A DNA stretch of 64,000 bases from Trichocoleus sp. FACHB-46 (GTDB taxonomy: Bacteria; Cyanobacteriota; Cyanobacteriia; FACHB-46), in the NCBI RefSeq assembly GCF_014695385.1, contig NZ_JACJOD010000031.1, positions 310,001 through 374,000 of the forward strand, read 5' to 3'. Below the pieces are notes generated by a model. The model ran no database searches. It saw nothing but the letters and a program-made list of their open reading frames with translations, and had not been told where the DNA came from. Positions 43,588-52,311 of the stretch are shown one piece after another; position 1 is the stretch's first letter, and each line of letters opens with the position of its first letter. The position numbers and the translations under genes are program-made.

Positions 43588-44604
43588 CTACAAATGATTG
43601 GAATGCTCGGCAAAGACATTTCGCATTTGCAAAAAAGGACTTGCTAACGACTGAGGAATAAAGCTTAAAGCTAAAGCCACCATCGTCCGAAGATTCAATT
43701 TTTGGTATTGAAGCGATCGCAAGAGATAGGGCCGAGCCGCGATCGCTTGATTTGCCCGCAACAATCCAATCCCCAAAGTCGTATTAGCGTAGGCCCATTC
43801 CCGCTCAAAGTATTTCCGTAGCTTTGGATTAGGCGCATCAGCCATAAAGCTTTCATAGCAAGCAATTCCTGCCTTACCTTTACGAATTTTGGCTTGAGCG
43901 TTGCGATTCCCACTAGTCATGTTTTCCGACTGAGCGTGAATGCGGTAGCAAGCTAAGCGCTCTGGGCAGTAGTAAGCTCCCTGACCAGAACGACAAGCCA
44001 GATAGCTAATGTAGTAGTCCCAAAATACGCCTGCTTCCTGTAAACGCTCCCAAGCCACAGCCTCACAGCGAATTAAGGCCGCAGAAGCTGCAAATACCGA
44101 GCGATCGATTAAACCCAGTTCCCAAAAGGGCCGATAAATACCCGCCTGCAATTGATGCCGCTTTTCCCGGCAAGATTGTTTCTCTGTGGCTGGAGCGTCG
44201 ATCGTGCCCTCCGAGTTGATGATGAAGTAGTCACAGAATGCTAGAGCTAAATCTGGGTCAGCTTCCAACGGTGGTACCAATTTCTCTAGGAAATCTGGAC
44301 ACCAAAGATCATCATCATTCAGGCTTGCTACATATTTACCTTGAGCCTCTTTGAAGGCGTAGGTTGCATTCAAGCCAATGCCTAAGTTAGTCGGATTGCG
44401 GCGCAAGCGAATCCGCGCATCTTGAAAAGCATCAATAATTGGTTGGGGATGCTCCGGGCTACAGTCATCTGAAACGATGATTTCAAGATTGGTGTAAGTT
44501 TGCTGAACGACACTCGCGATCGCCTGCTTTAAGTAATCGGGGCGATTGTAGGTCGGAATAATCACACTGACGAGAGGCCCCTGATGCTTGGTCTCTGCGG
44601 TCAT
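43588..44604 (-). CDS. Family 2 glycosyltransferase
   Basis: A 338-residue GT2 enzyme with PLVSVIIPTYNRPDYLKQAI, then SDDCSPEHPQPIIDAF (DDCS replaces the usual DDGS) and SLNDDDLWCPDFL for metal binding. I chose ATG 44604, preceded by GGGGA; the TTG at 44619 lies within that signal. The Cys in place of Gly in the first motif is mild variation. Donor sugar unknown. Confidence 0.88.
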   Translation of the reverse strand: MTAETKHQGPLVSVIIPTYNRPDYLKQAIASVVQQTYTNLEIIVSDDCSPEHPQPIIDAFQDARIRLRRNPTNLGIGLNATYAFKEAQGKYVASLNDDDLWCPDFLEKLVPPLEADPDLALAFCDYFIINSEGTIDAPATEKQSCREKRHQLQAGIYRPFWELGLIDRSVFAASAALIRCEAVAWERLQEAGVFWDYYISYLACRSGQGAYYCPERLACYRIHAQSENMTSGNRNAQAKIRKGKAGIACYESFMADAPNPKLRKYFEREWAYANTTLGIGLLRANQAIAARPYLLRSLQYQKLNLRTMVALALSFIPQSLASPFLQMRNVFAEHSNHL

Positions 44605-44681
44605 AATCTGTTTCCCCAATCCTCACAAAGTTCCATCATTTATTGCTGTCAAAGCTTAGGCTCACTAAATTAACCAGGAAA

Positions 44682-45650
44682 TTAACCAGGCACTTCTTGT
44701 TTCAGCCAGGGCTTCTGCTTGCGGAGAGTATGCAACAGGTTTCTCAGCTTTTGGTAGCCTTGCGGACCTAACCAACGCATGGCGGTAATAATCAGACCCA
44801 AGCGCAGATAGCTTTTGGTGGAACGAAGTTGAGGATAGTAGGTCAAAGCCTGTCGCCGCAAGCTTAAAGCAGTGTCATAATCCTTCGCCAACAGAGGCTT
44901 CCAAGCGACCGACAGATGAGCCCGCCCATAGGCTCGATTTTTCAAATACTGGACTTCTGAGGAGGCAGAGGCAAAGGTTTTGTCGATTACCTTCAAACGG
45001 TGTTTGAGATGCCGCTGCAAGTTATTGGATTTACTGTTGGCATGCTGGCGATAAAACACCAACGGCTCCTTTACCACAGCAAAGTGATAGCGAGCGGCAA
45101 TGCGAATCCACATATCCCAGTCTTCCGCCGATCGCAGCGTTTGGTCAAAAACTCCCACCGTTTCAAAGCAGCTACGCCGCACCATCGGAGAGCTGCCACA
45201 AAAGATCTGATTTTCTTCCGCGATCGCTTGCCAAATCTCTCCCTCAGCATCCGACATCAGAACTTGGTCGGTTAGGTTGCCTGCCGCATCCATATTTACA
45301 ACCCAAGTATTGACCAAGCCAACGGCTGGATCTGCCTCCAAACACCGCACCTGTTTTTCTAGCTTGGTGGGTGCCCACAAGTCATCGGCATCCAGAAAGG
45401 CGATGTACTCTCCCTGAGCTTCCGCAATGCCTCTATTTCGCGCTCCCGCTGACCCTTGATTTTCCTGGGTAATCAGCCTGATGCGAGGATCGGTTAATGC
45501 AGATACCCATTCCACGGTGCGATCGGAACTGCCATCATCTACGATTAACAGTTCGAAGTCTGGATAAGTTTGCTCTAGGACACTAGCCACCGTATCGGGC
45601 AGGTAGGCGATCGCGTTGTAGGTGGGAATCACGACAGAAACTTGGGGCAT
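44682..45650 (-). CDS. Family 2 glycosyltransferase
   Basis: A 322-residue GT2 enzyme: MPQVSVVIPTYNAIAYLPDT, LLIVDDGSSDRTVEWV and IAFLDADDLWAPTKLEKQV are the nucleotide-sugar and metal motifs, and SAEDWDMWIRIAARYHF holds the catalytic base region. It is closely similar in layout to the proteins at 33664 and 46962, which suggests duplication within the cluster. It starts 19 bases after the GT4 stop upstream in the operon. Confidence 0.9.
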   Translation of the reverse strand: MPQVSVVIPTYNAIAYLPDTVASVLEQTYPDFELLIVDDGSSDRTVEWVSALTDPRIRLITQENQGSAGARNRGIAEAQGEYIAFLDADDLWAPTKLEKQVRCLEADPAVGLVNTWVVNMDAAGNLTDQVLMSDAEGEIWQAIAEENQIFCGSSPMVRRSCFETVGVFDQTLRSAEDWDMWIRIAARYHFAVVKEPLVFYRQHANSKSNNLQRHLKHRLKVIDKTFASASSEVQYLKNRAYGRAHLSVAWKPLLAKDYDTALSLRRQALTYYPQLRSTKSYLRLGLIITAMRWLGPQGYQKLRNLLHTLRKQKPWLKQEVPG

Positions 45651-45669
45651 AGGTCATCCTCTGAATTTA

Positions 45670-46911
45670 CTAACAGGGTTGAAGCAACAGTTGCTGGTAA
45701 ATTTCCACCAATCGGTCATTCAACTGGTTGATGTTGTAGTGAGTTTCTACATAAGAACGACCTGCGTGCCCCATTTGAGGCCAAATTTCCGGCTGCTCAA
45801 TTAAGTAGCTGAGCTTGCTAGCTAAAGTATCAGCATCCCGCTCAGGCACTAAAAAACCAGAACTGCCATGTTCGATTAGCTCTGGAATGCCACTGTGGAA
45901 TGTGCTAATTACAGGTAATCCCATTGCCATTGCTTCCATCAAAGCCACAGGAATTCCTTCTTGATCGCCGTCCTGGCTGGTGACACTCGGCGCTAGCAAA
46001 ATGTGAGCTTGGTTCAAAATCTCCAATACTTCTTGGTCTTGTTTCCAGCCCAGCAGCTTCACATGTTTCTGCACACCCAAGTTTTGAATCAAGTCAGATA
46101 AAGCGTCTCGCAGTGGTCCATCCCCAACTACGTGATACTCCAGGCTTGGGTACGTTTCGGCTAGTTGAGCCACAGCTCGAATGCCGTACTCAATTCCTTT
46201 TTTCTCCACTAAGCGGGCGATCGTGACTAAGCGAATGCTGCCATCGGCATCGGGTTGGCGCGGTGCAAAGGTAAACTTTTGGCAGTCAATCCCCATCCGG
46301 TGAACCATAATTTTTTGCTCATCACAACCCAATTCAATCAAGCGTTGCTGCCACCGCTGACTGATGGGCAGAAACAGGTTGCCCATGCGAAATAGAGGAT
46401 CGTAGAGGCGATCGCCAAACAGCTTCAAACTGGTCGTAATATCGAAGCCATGGAAGGTAGTGATTAGCTTTCCTCTGAGGGCACCAATATCCTTGAGAAA
46501 GGCACTTTGCAACCCACTCCAACCAAAGTGGCAATGAATAATGTCATAGGCAGGCCGCTCTTTGAGTAAGGGCAGAGTGGGGTAGAGCAATCGGAACGAG
46601 GCCGCTTCTTTGCCGTACTTCAACACATTGAGCGATCGCCCCAACAGCACTGGATCTTTGAAGCTATGCGTCAACAGCAACCCAGTCCCCTTGACCCATC
46701 GCCAGATTTGATTCTCAGGGATAGGGGGCCAATAGTGAGTATGGCGCAGCAAATCGTACTTCTCGACATCTGGATGGTTTTTAGGCTGCTTTTGCCCGAC
46801 GTTGGCATAAATATCGACTTGATGTCCTCGGTCAATTAATCCTGTAATTTGGCTCAGGATAAAAGTTTGAGATATAGAGGGAAATTCCCCGACGACAAAA
46901 GCAATTTTCAT
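45670..46911 (-). CDS. Family 4 glycosyltransferase (WcaL/AmsK-like)
   Basis: A 413-residue GT-B enzyme resembling colanic-acid/amylovoran transferases. It starts MKIAFVVGEFPSISQTFILS, the signature of that group. The acceptor side holds DIIHCHFGWSGLQSAFL and ITTFHGFDITT; the donor site holds EGIPVALMEAMAMGLPVIST, and RLVTIARLVEKKGIEYGIRA marks domain two. It probably adds a galactose-like sugar, judged by family only. Confidence 0.9.
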   Translation of the reverse strand: MKIAFVVGEFPSISQTFILSQITGLIDRGHQVDIYANVGQKQPKNHPDVEKYDLLRHTHYWPPIPENQIWRWVKGTGLLLTHSFKDPVLLGRSLNVLKYGKEAASFRLLYPTLPLLKERPAYDIIHCHFGWSGLQSAFLKDIGALRGKLITTFHGFDITTSLKLFGDRLYDPLFRMGNLFLPISQRWQQRLIELGCDEQKIMVHRMGIDCQKFTFAPRQPDADGSIRLVTIARLVEKKGIEYGIRAVAQLAETYPSLEYHVVGDGPLRDALSDLIQNLGVQKHVKLLGWKQDQEVLEILNQAHILLAPSVTSQDGDQEGIPVALMEAMAMGLPVISTFHSGIPELIEHGSSGFLVPERDADTLASKLSYLIEQPEIWPQMGHAGRSYVETHYNINQLNDRLVEIYQQLLLQPC

Positions 46912-46961
46912 GACTCAATTTCATCCCTAGCGACTCGTCTTACACCGCAAAGTTTTTGAGG

Positions 46962-47945
46962 TTACGATCGCACCAAGCTCTTGACCTGCCGCAGCCGATC
47001 CCGTAAACCAGGAGAGTCCATCAACCAGAGATGCACCTGGAGTTTGAGGTAGTCTCCCAAAAAATTCTGTGCCACTGGATAATTTTGCAAAAGCTGTTCT
47101 GCGGTGCCGCGATCGCCTGCCCGAATGCAACGCTCGGCAGCAATGACCGCTAAATAAGTCAAATAATGCTCCAGAGCTGAGTGATATTCAGGCGGACAAT
47201 CCATCCGTAAAGGCTGAGGATCGCTCAGCATCGGCCAAGGCGGCACAATCTTTCTCGTACTATAAGCCGAGATCTCAGAGGCTTCGGTATGCCACCAAAA
47301 GAGCGGCGTGGGATTGCGATAGATTTTGTAGTTCAGGGCAATTTGCACCCACAGATACACATCCTCGCCATAGTTGCAGCCATTCTTGGTATAAAAGCCA
47401 CCAAAACGTTCTAACACTTGTCGCCGACAGACAATCGCGCCTGGATGAAAGAAGTCTATGATTTGCTTGGTTGACTGACCATCCAGGTTAATCGGCATCC
47501 GCCACTCCCCTTCTGTCACTCCAAACCGTTGGCACTCAGCCTCCCAACTGGTGCGATCGCTACCCAAGAAGCGGCCAAAGGCACTCATCGCACAATCTGG
47601 ATGTGCTTGCAGTTGTTGCACAGACTCGGCCAAATAGGTTGGCAGCCACTCGTCATCCGCATCCAAAAAAGCGATCAGGGAAGCTCGACTTTCCCGAATT
47701 CCCCGGTTACGAGCCTCGCCTGGTCCTGCATTTGCCTGACGGATAAATTGCAGCCGAGGATCTGTGTAGCCCTGGACAATTTCTGGCCCGTTGTCCGTGG
47801 AGCCATCATCCACCACGATGATTTCAAAATTTTGATGTGTCTGAGCCAAGATAGAATTTAATGCTCTAGCAATATATTGGCCCTTGTTATAGAGCGGAAT
47901 AATGATCGAAACATCTGGGTTGCTGTGAGTTTCCACTAAATTCAT
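46962..47945 (-). CDS. Family 2 glycosyltransferase
   Basis: A 327-residue GT2 enzyme. It has VSIIIPLYNKGQYIARALNS, IIVVDDGSTDNGPEIVQGY and LIAFLDADDEWLPTYLAESV, with a later GEDVYLWVQIALNYKI segment for the catalytic base. The C-terminal quarter is helical and Leu-rich. It lies 50 bases upstream of the GT4 at 45670 and 70 bases after the GT4 at 48016 in operon direction. Confidence 0.9.
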   Translation of the reverse strand: MNLVETHSNPDVSIIIPLYNKGQYIARALNSILAQTHQNFEIIVVDDGSTDNGPEIVQGYTDPRLQFIRQANAGPGEARNRGIRESRASLIAFLDADDEWLPTYLAESVQQLQAHPDCAMSAFGRFLGSDRTSWEAECQRFGVTEGEWRMPINLDGQSTKQIIDFFHPGAIVCRRQVLERFGGFYTKNGCNYGEDVYLWVQIALNYKIYRNPTPLFWWHTEASEISAYSTRKIVPPWPMLSDPQPLRMDCPPEYHSALEHYLTYLAVIAAERCIRAGDRGTAEQLLQNYPVAQNFLGDYLKLQVHLWLMDSPGLRDRLRQVKSLVRS

Positions 47946-48015
47946 CGGGTACCTCTGAGATTTAGACCTTGCGACTGGAGCTAGTTGGCGATCGCTTGCA
48001 TACGATTGGGGATTG

Positions 48016-49263
48016 CTACCGAGTCACTAATCCAGCCAACGCTGTCGGATTGGTCACGACTTCGTGCTCCCAAGCTTGCAGGCTTTCGGGCGAGGGACCT
48101 AACCGCACCGGACCTGCCTCGACTGCTTCCTGCAACACGGTTTCTACTTCAGCCACCATCCGCTCCACCGGAAAACGCTTCTCGACATAGGCGCGACACC
48201 GCTGGCCTAAAGTCGGATCTGTTTCTTGCCAATTTCTCAGAGACCGCAGGCGATCGCTCAGTCCCGCCACATCTCCGACAGCAATCTGAAACTTTTCAAA
48301 TTCATCCGAGAGAACATCTGGAATGCCACCATATTTGAGGCCGAGGGCTGGAGTTCCACAGGCCATCGACTCGGCTAAGACCAACCCGAAGGTATCTGGC
48401 AATAAACTGGGCAATACCGAAACATCGGCAGCCCGGAATATTTCAGGGAGATCGGTGCGGCGGCCTAACCAATTCACACTGTCGCTGATACGCAGTTGGC
48501 TGCACAAGTCTTTAAGTTCCTGGACATACGCTGTTGCCGCTTCGGGTGAGGAGTGAACCACAGGACTGCCGACAATCATCAACCGTGCTTGCTCAGGGGG
48601 CAATCCCAGTTGAGCAAAGGCCCGGATCAGCATTTCAATGTTTTTAGGGCGATCGATGCGACCTGCATAGAGCACGGCAAAAGCATCTGGAGGTACGTCT
48701 AGCCGCTGCCGAGTTTGCTGGCGATCGCCCTGCATCGAAAACCGTTTCAGGTCAATGCCGTTGTAAACCACTTGCAGCGTTTTGGGGTCAAATCCAGCTC
48801 GCAAGTAGCCTTGAAGCGTGGCCTGCGAAACCGTCATAAACCGGGTGACATGTTGCAACCCCCACTTAATCTGTGGCCGAAATGTTTTGTGGGGAAAGAT
48901 ATGTAGGTGACAGACCAGTGGCACATGCTTCAGCCGAGCCACAGCGCCGCCAAAAAAGGCTTCTCTCGTCTGATTAATATAAACCACATCAGGATTAATC
49001 TTGAGTGCTGGCAAGAGGGAGCCGAGCCAGGACAGCGACGAGAGGATGAGGTGACGTTTTCCGGTCGTATCAATTACATAACGTCGTACCTTAGTCATCG
49101 ACTTACAAAATTGCTGGTACTTGGGCAAAAAATCTCCATCTTCTCGATAGATCAGATGAATTTCATGCCCCCGCTGCGCTAAACCTGTACAAACTTCGAG
49201 CAAACACCATTCCTGTCCGCCTCGACGAGAAGAAGGTTCATTTTCTAAGACCAAAATTTTCAT
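48016..49263 (-). CDS. Family 4 glycosyltransferase
   Basis: A 415-residue GT-B enzyme: MKILVLENEPSSRRGGQEWC at the N-terminus, VPLVCHLHIFPHKTF on the acceptor side, and DTFGLVLAESMACGTPALGL with E-x7-E at the donor site. ATG 49263 has AAGGAG 6-7 bases upstream and matches the usual GT4 start; an upstream start near 49308 would overlap the stop of the ABC exporter gene and add a basic, unlikely leader. Confidence 0.9.
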   Translation of the reverse strand: MKILVLENEPSSRRGGQEWCLLEVCTGLAQRGHEIHLIYREDGDFLPKYQQFCKSMTKVRRYVIDTTGKRHLILSSLSWLGSLLPALKINPDVVYINQTREAFFGGAVARLKHVPLVCHLHIFPHKTFRPQIKWGLQHVTRFMTVSQATLQGYLRAGFDPKTLQVVYNGIDLKRFSMQGDRQQTRQRLDVPPDAFAVLYAGRIDRPKNIEMLIRAFAQLGLPPEQARLMIVGSPVVHSSPEAATAYVQELKDLCSQLRISDSVNWLGRRTDLPEIFRAADVSVLPSLLPDTFGLVLAESMACGTPALGLKYGGIPDVLSDEFEKFQIAVGDVAGLSDRLRSLRNWQETDPTLGQRCRAYVEKRFPVERMVAEVETVLQEAVEAGPVRLGPSPESLQAWEHEVVTNPTALAGLVTR

Positions 49264-49304
49264 AGCAATCTCCTTGGCTAAACGGTTGCGACTCCTTGCA
49301 TGCT

Positions 49305-51158
49305 TCATCCAGCGGTTGAGCCAACTTCATGCTGCATTTGGTGATATTTCCACAGCTTGCCACCTTGAGCGAGCAATTCCTGATAGGTGCCCTGCTCAAC
49401 AATTCGCCCTTGCTCTAACACCACCACCTTGTCCGCTCGGACAATCGTGGAGAGTCGGTGCGCGATCGCAATCACCGTGCGACCTGTAGACAGTTTTTCT
49501 AAAGACTCCTGAATTAAACGCTCTGAAACTGAGTCCAGCGCACTCGTGGCTTCATCGAGAATCAAAATCTCTGGATTGCGGAGGAGTGCCCGCGCGATCG
49601 CCAGTCGTTGTCGTTGACCCCCAGAGAGCCGCACCCCGCGATCGCCCAGTTGGGTATCAAATCCTTCTGGCATTTCCTGAATGAACTCTAGAGCATTGGC
49701 AAATTTAGCGGCTTCCCAAATTGCAGCTTCATCCACCCCGTCTAAGCCATAAGCAATGTTGTTACGGACAGAAGTATTAAAGATAAACGTATCTTGGCTA
49801 ACCACTGCCATGCGGCGACGGACCGAGTTGGTGTCAAACTCGCGCAGATCTACGCCGTCCATCAAAACTTTGCCTTGAGTCGGGTCGTAGAAGCGGGGAA
49901 TCAAATCAACCAATGTGGTTTTTCCGGCGCCTGATGCCCCCACTAAAGCGGTCATTTGGCCGCGATTAATCGTGAGAGTAACATTTTGCAGCACCAAATG
50001 AATTGGGTCATAACCAAAGTCAACGGAGACCAATTCGATCGCTTTTTTGACTCCAGTAAACTCTCGAACTCCATTGGGTAAATATGGTTTATTATCAGTG
50101 CGCAGAAGCTCTTTAATATTGTCTACTGAGCCGCGAAAGCTACTAATTAATGCGCGGTTGCCATTGATTTCGTGAACTGCGGGTACTAGCCGAAACAAGA
50201 TGAATAGAAATGTGAGCAACGAAGCGGTTTGCATCGTGCCATTGGCGACAAATACAGTCAGTGCCACAATGATCATGCCGATCAAAATAGTGGTCGCTAA
50301 TCCTTCTGCTAGAGGACGCACGATCGCCCAGCCCATGACTGCGTTGGTTCCTGCCTCCACAATGTCATCACTGGCTTTATAGAACCGCCTGCGCTCAAAA
50401 TCCTGTGTCGCAAAAGATTGGACGGTACGAATTCCATTAATAAATTCCATCGCGATCGAAGCAAACCGACCGTTGGCTTGCGACACCGGAAAACTTGCTT
50501 CTCGCACTTGCTTATTGAGCGTGGATAACCCTACCCCTAGTAGGACAAATAGCATCACCGAACTAATCGATAGCTGCCAGGAGATGCTAAATATAATCGC
50601 CACGTAGACTAAAAGGGTTAAGCCTTTAGTCATAATGAAAGCGCTTAAATTAAAAACTTGCCTCAACCGCCCAATTTCACTAGTGATGCTATTCAGCAGT
50701 TCACCCGATTGGGATTTACTAAAGTAACTCAGGCTCAAGGATTGCCACTGCTCAAAAATTCGCTTGTGTAAGCGATTCACCAAGTGCATTTGGGCTTTTT
50801 CGGTATACACATAAGTCAGGTAGTTAAATCCTGCTCGCAACCAAGTTGATAACAAAATTAAGCCAGAGACCCGAAACAAACGGCTGGTCTCTGATGTGTT
50901 TATACCTAAAATCCAAAGATCAAACCAACGAATTCCGGTTTGAAAAGGTTCAGCACTAGGGTTGACCAAGTTTTGTAAGAACGCCAACAAGAACCCTAAT
51001 CCGAATCCCTCAAATGCTGCCGCTAGAAGCGAGAAAACCACAGCCAATATTGCGATTTTTGGAAAATACTGAAACTCGCGTAGAATCAGGTCGTTATCTT
51101 TCCAAAAACTTGTCGCTTTTAGCAACTGACGGAGAAACGCTGGAAGCTTGAACTGCAT
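49305..51158 (-). CDS. HepA/MsbA-type ABC exporter, copy 2
   Basis: A 617-residue membrane-ATPase half-transporter. The N-terminus (FQYFPKIAILAVVFSLLAAA) leads into SLLAAAFEGFGLGFLLAFLQ, the HepA-type first helix. Motifs are Walker A GASGAGKTT, signature VRLSGGQRQRLAIARA, and Walker B ILILDEATSALDS. It follows the sugar transferase gene, which is the order hepC-hepA of the Anabaena heterocyst polysaccharide island as I remember it. It is the more likely main exporter of the cluster; its partner copy is at 31851. Confidence 0.92.
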   Translation of the reverse strand: MQFKLPAFLRQLLKATSFWKDNDLILREFQYFPKIAILAVVFSLLAAAFEGFGLGFLLAFLQNLVNPSAEPFQTGIRWFDLWILGINTSETSRLFRVSGLILLSTWLRAGFNYLTYVYTEKAQMHLVNRLHKRIFEQWQSLSLSYFSKSQSGELLNSITSEIGRLRQVFNLSAFIMTKGLTLLVYVAIIFSISWQLSISSVMLFVLLGVGLSTLNKQVREASFPVSQANGRFASIAMEFINGIRTVQSFATQDFERRRFYKASDDIVEAGTNAVMGWAIVRPLAEGLATTILIGMIIVALTVFVANGTMQTASLLTFLFILFRLVPAVHEINGNRALISSFRGSVDNIKELLRTDNKPYLPNGVREFTGVKKAIELVSVDFGYDPIHLVLQNVTLTINRGQMTALVGASGAGKTTLVDLIPRFYDPTQGKVLMDGVDLREFDTNSVRRRMAVVSQDTFIFNTSVRNNIAYGLDGVDEAAIWEAAKFANALEFIQEMPEGFDTQLGDRGVRLSGGQRQRLAIARALLRNPEILILDEATSALDSVSERLIQESLEKLSTGRTVIAIAHRLSTIVRADKVVVLEQGRIVEQGTYQELLAQGGKLWKYHQMQHEVGSTAG

Positions 51159-51222
51159 TATGTTTCTAGTGGGGTAAGAGTTGTCACGCTTCAGGAAAGG
51201 TCCTTGATAACCTCTCCTCCAA

Positions 51223-51244
51223 CCCCTCTCCTACAGGAGAGGGG
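51223..51244. repeat. Hairpin CCCCTCTCCT...AGGAGAGGGG
   Basis: A perfect 10-bp inverted repeat with two bases between the arms, in the 131-base gap between the sugar transferase and ABC exporter genes. It belongs to the same family as 8847-8868. In the operon transcript it would form a strong stem. Confidence 0.65.
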
Positions 51245-51289
51245 AGTTGAAGACGGGATAATGGGGGGATGGCATATCATCCAACGACC

Positions 51290-52204
51290 TTAGTAGGCAC
51301 CGAAACCAGTTAGAACCTTAGGCACTGTGAGCAGGAGAATTTTTAAGTCCTGCCAAAGTGACCAGTGACGGAGATATTTCAAATCAGAGCGATTGACTGT
51401 ATCAATGTCTCGCATATTGGAACGAGCCATCACCTGCCACGGTCCGGTAATTCCGGGGAGCGCATTCAGTCGCTGCCTGACTTCGGGGCTGATCCGGACT
51501 GCGTCATACAGCGCCCAAGGACGAGGACCAACAAAACTCATCTCTCCGCGCAGCACATTGAATAGTTGGGGTAGCTCATCCAGACTGTACTTGCGTAACC
51601 AACGACCATTAGGAGTGACGCGGGGATCGTTTTCATGTTTGTGCAAGCCTGGCTGATGGCCCATCACTTGGTGGTGCAGTTGCTCGGCATTCGCGCTCAT
51701 GGTGCGGAACTTATAGATCCGGAACAAACGACCTCGTTCGCCCACTCGCCACTGGCAGAAGAGAATTGGGCCAGGAGATTGCAAACGTACCAGTAAGGCG
51801 ATCGCAAGAAACACAGGACTGAGGAGGAGAATGGCGATCGCGGCGGCAACTCGGTCCAGCAGACGCTTAATCCGCCAACTCCTGCCAGATTGCTTCTTCG
51901 GTAATTCTGAGGTGTTGGGAATAGTGAGGAACAAAGACTTACCTGCTTGCTCACAGGCATCCGCCCAGAACCGGAGTTTCTCCTCTCCCACATCCGGAGC
52001 AAGACTGATCAGGCGAATGGGCGATCGCTTGAGGCAGGCGATTAGCCAACGCTGGCTTTCTAGGGAGGGTAGATGGTTGCTAGCGCTGTTGGGAGCGCGG
52101 CGGACTACCAGATGTTTTTGCCGCCATTTCAGTTCGTACTTAAAAGAGCGATCGCTCTTGGGGAGAGCCTTGACAGAATTTGTAGGGATTGAAAGTAGAT
52201 TCAT
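51290..52204 (-). CDS. Initiating sugar transferase (WbaP/HepC-like)
   Basis: A 304-residue polyprenyl-phosphate sugar-1-phosphate transferase, starting assembly of the repeat unit on the lipid carrier. The catalytic domain spans about residue 112 to the end: one membrane helix (AAAIAILLLSPVFLAIALLV), then the KFRTM motif, NDPRVTPNGRWLRKYSLDEL with the catalytic Asp-Glu pair, and SFVGPRPWALYD. The N-terminal 110 residues are a soluble region replacing the four extra helices of full WbaP. It lies between the Wzc-like kinase and the ABC exporter. Confidence 0.93.
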   Translation of the reverse strand: MNLLSIPTNSVKALPKSDRSFKYELKWRQKHLVVRRAPNSASNHLPSLESQRWLIACLKRSPIRLISLAPDVGEEKLRFWADACEQAGKSLFLTIPNTSELPKKQSGRSWRIKRLLDRVAAAIAILLLSPVFLAIALLVRLQSPGPILFCQWRVGERGRLFRIYKFRTMSANAEQLHHQVMGHQPGLHKHENDPRVTPNGRWLRKYSLDELPQLFNVLRGEMSFVGPRPWALYDAVRISPEVRQRLNALPGITGPWQVMARSNMRDIDTVNRSDLKYLRHWSLWQDLKILLLTVPKVLTGFGAY

Positions 52205-52311
52205 AGCGATTCAGAGGGATAAGGTGACTCGGATGAAATTCAATCGGTAACCAATTTCGACATCTGAAGTTGATAGATTCAAAGATTCAATCCACGGCAA
52301 CACGCAGAATA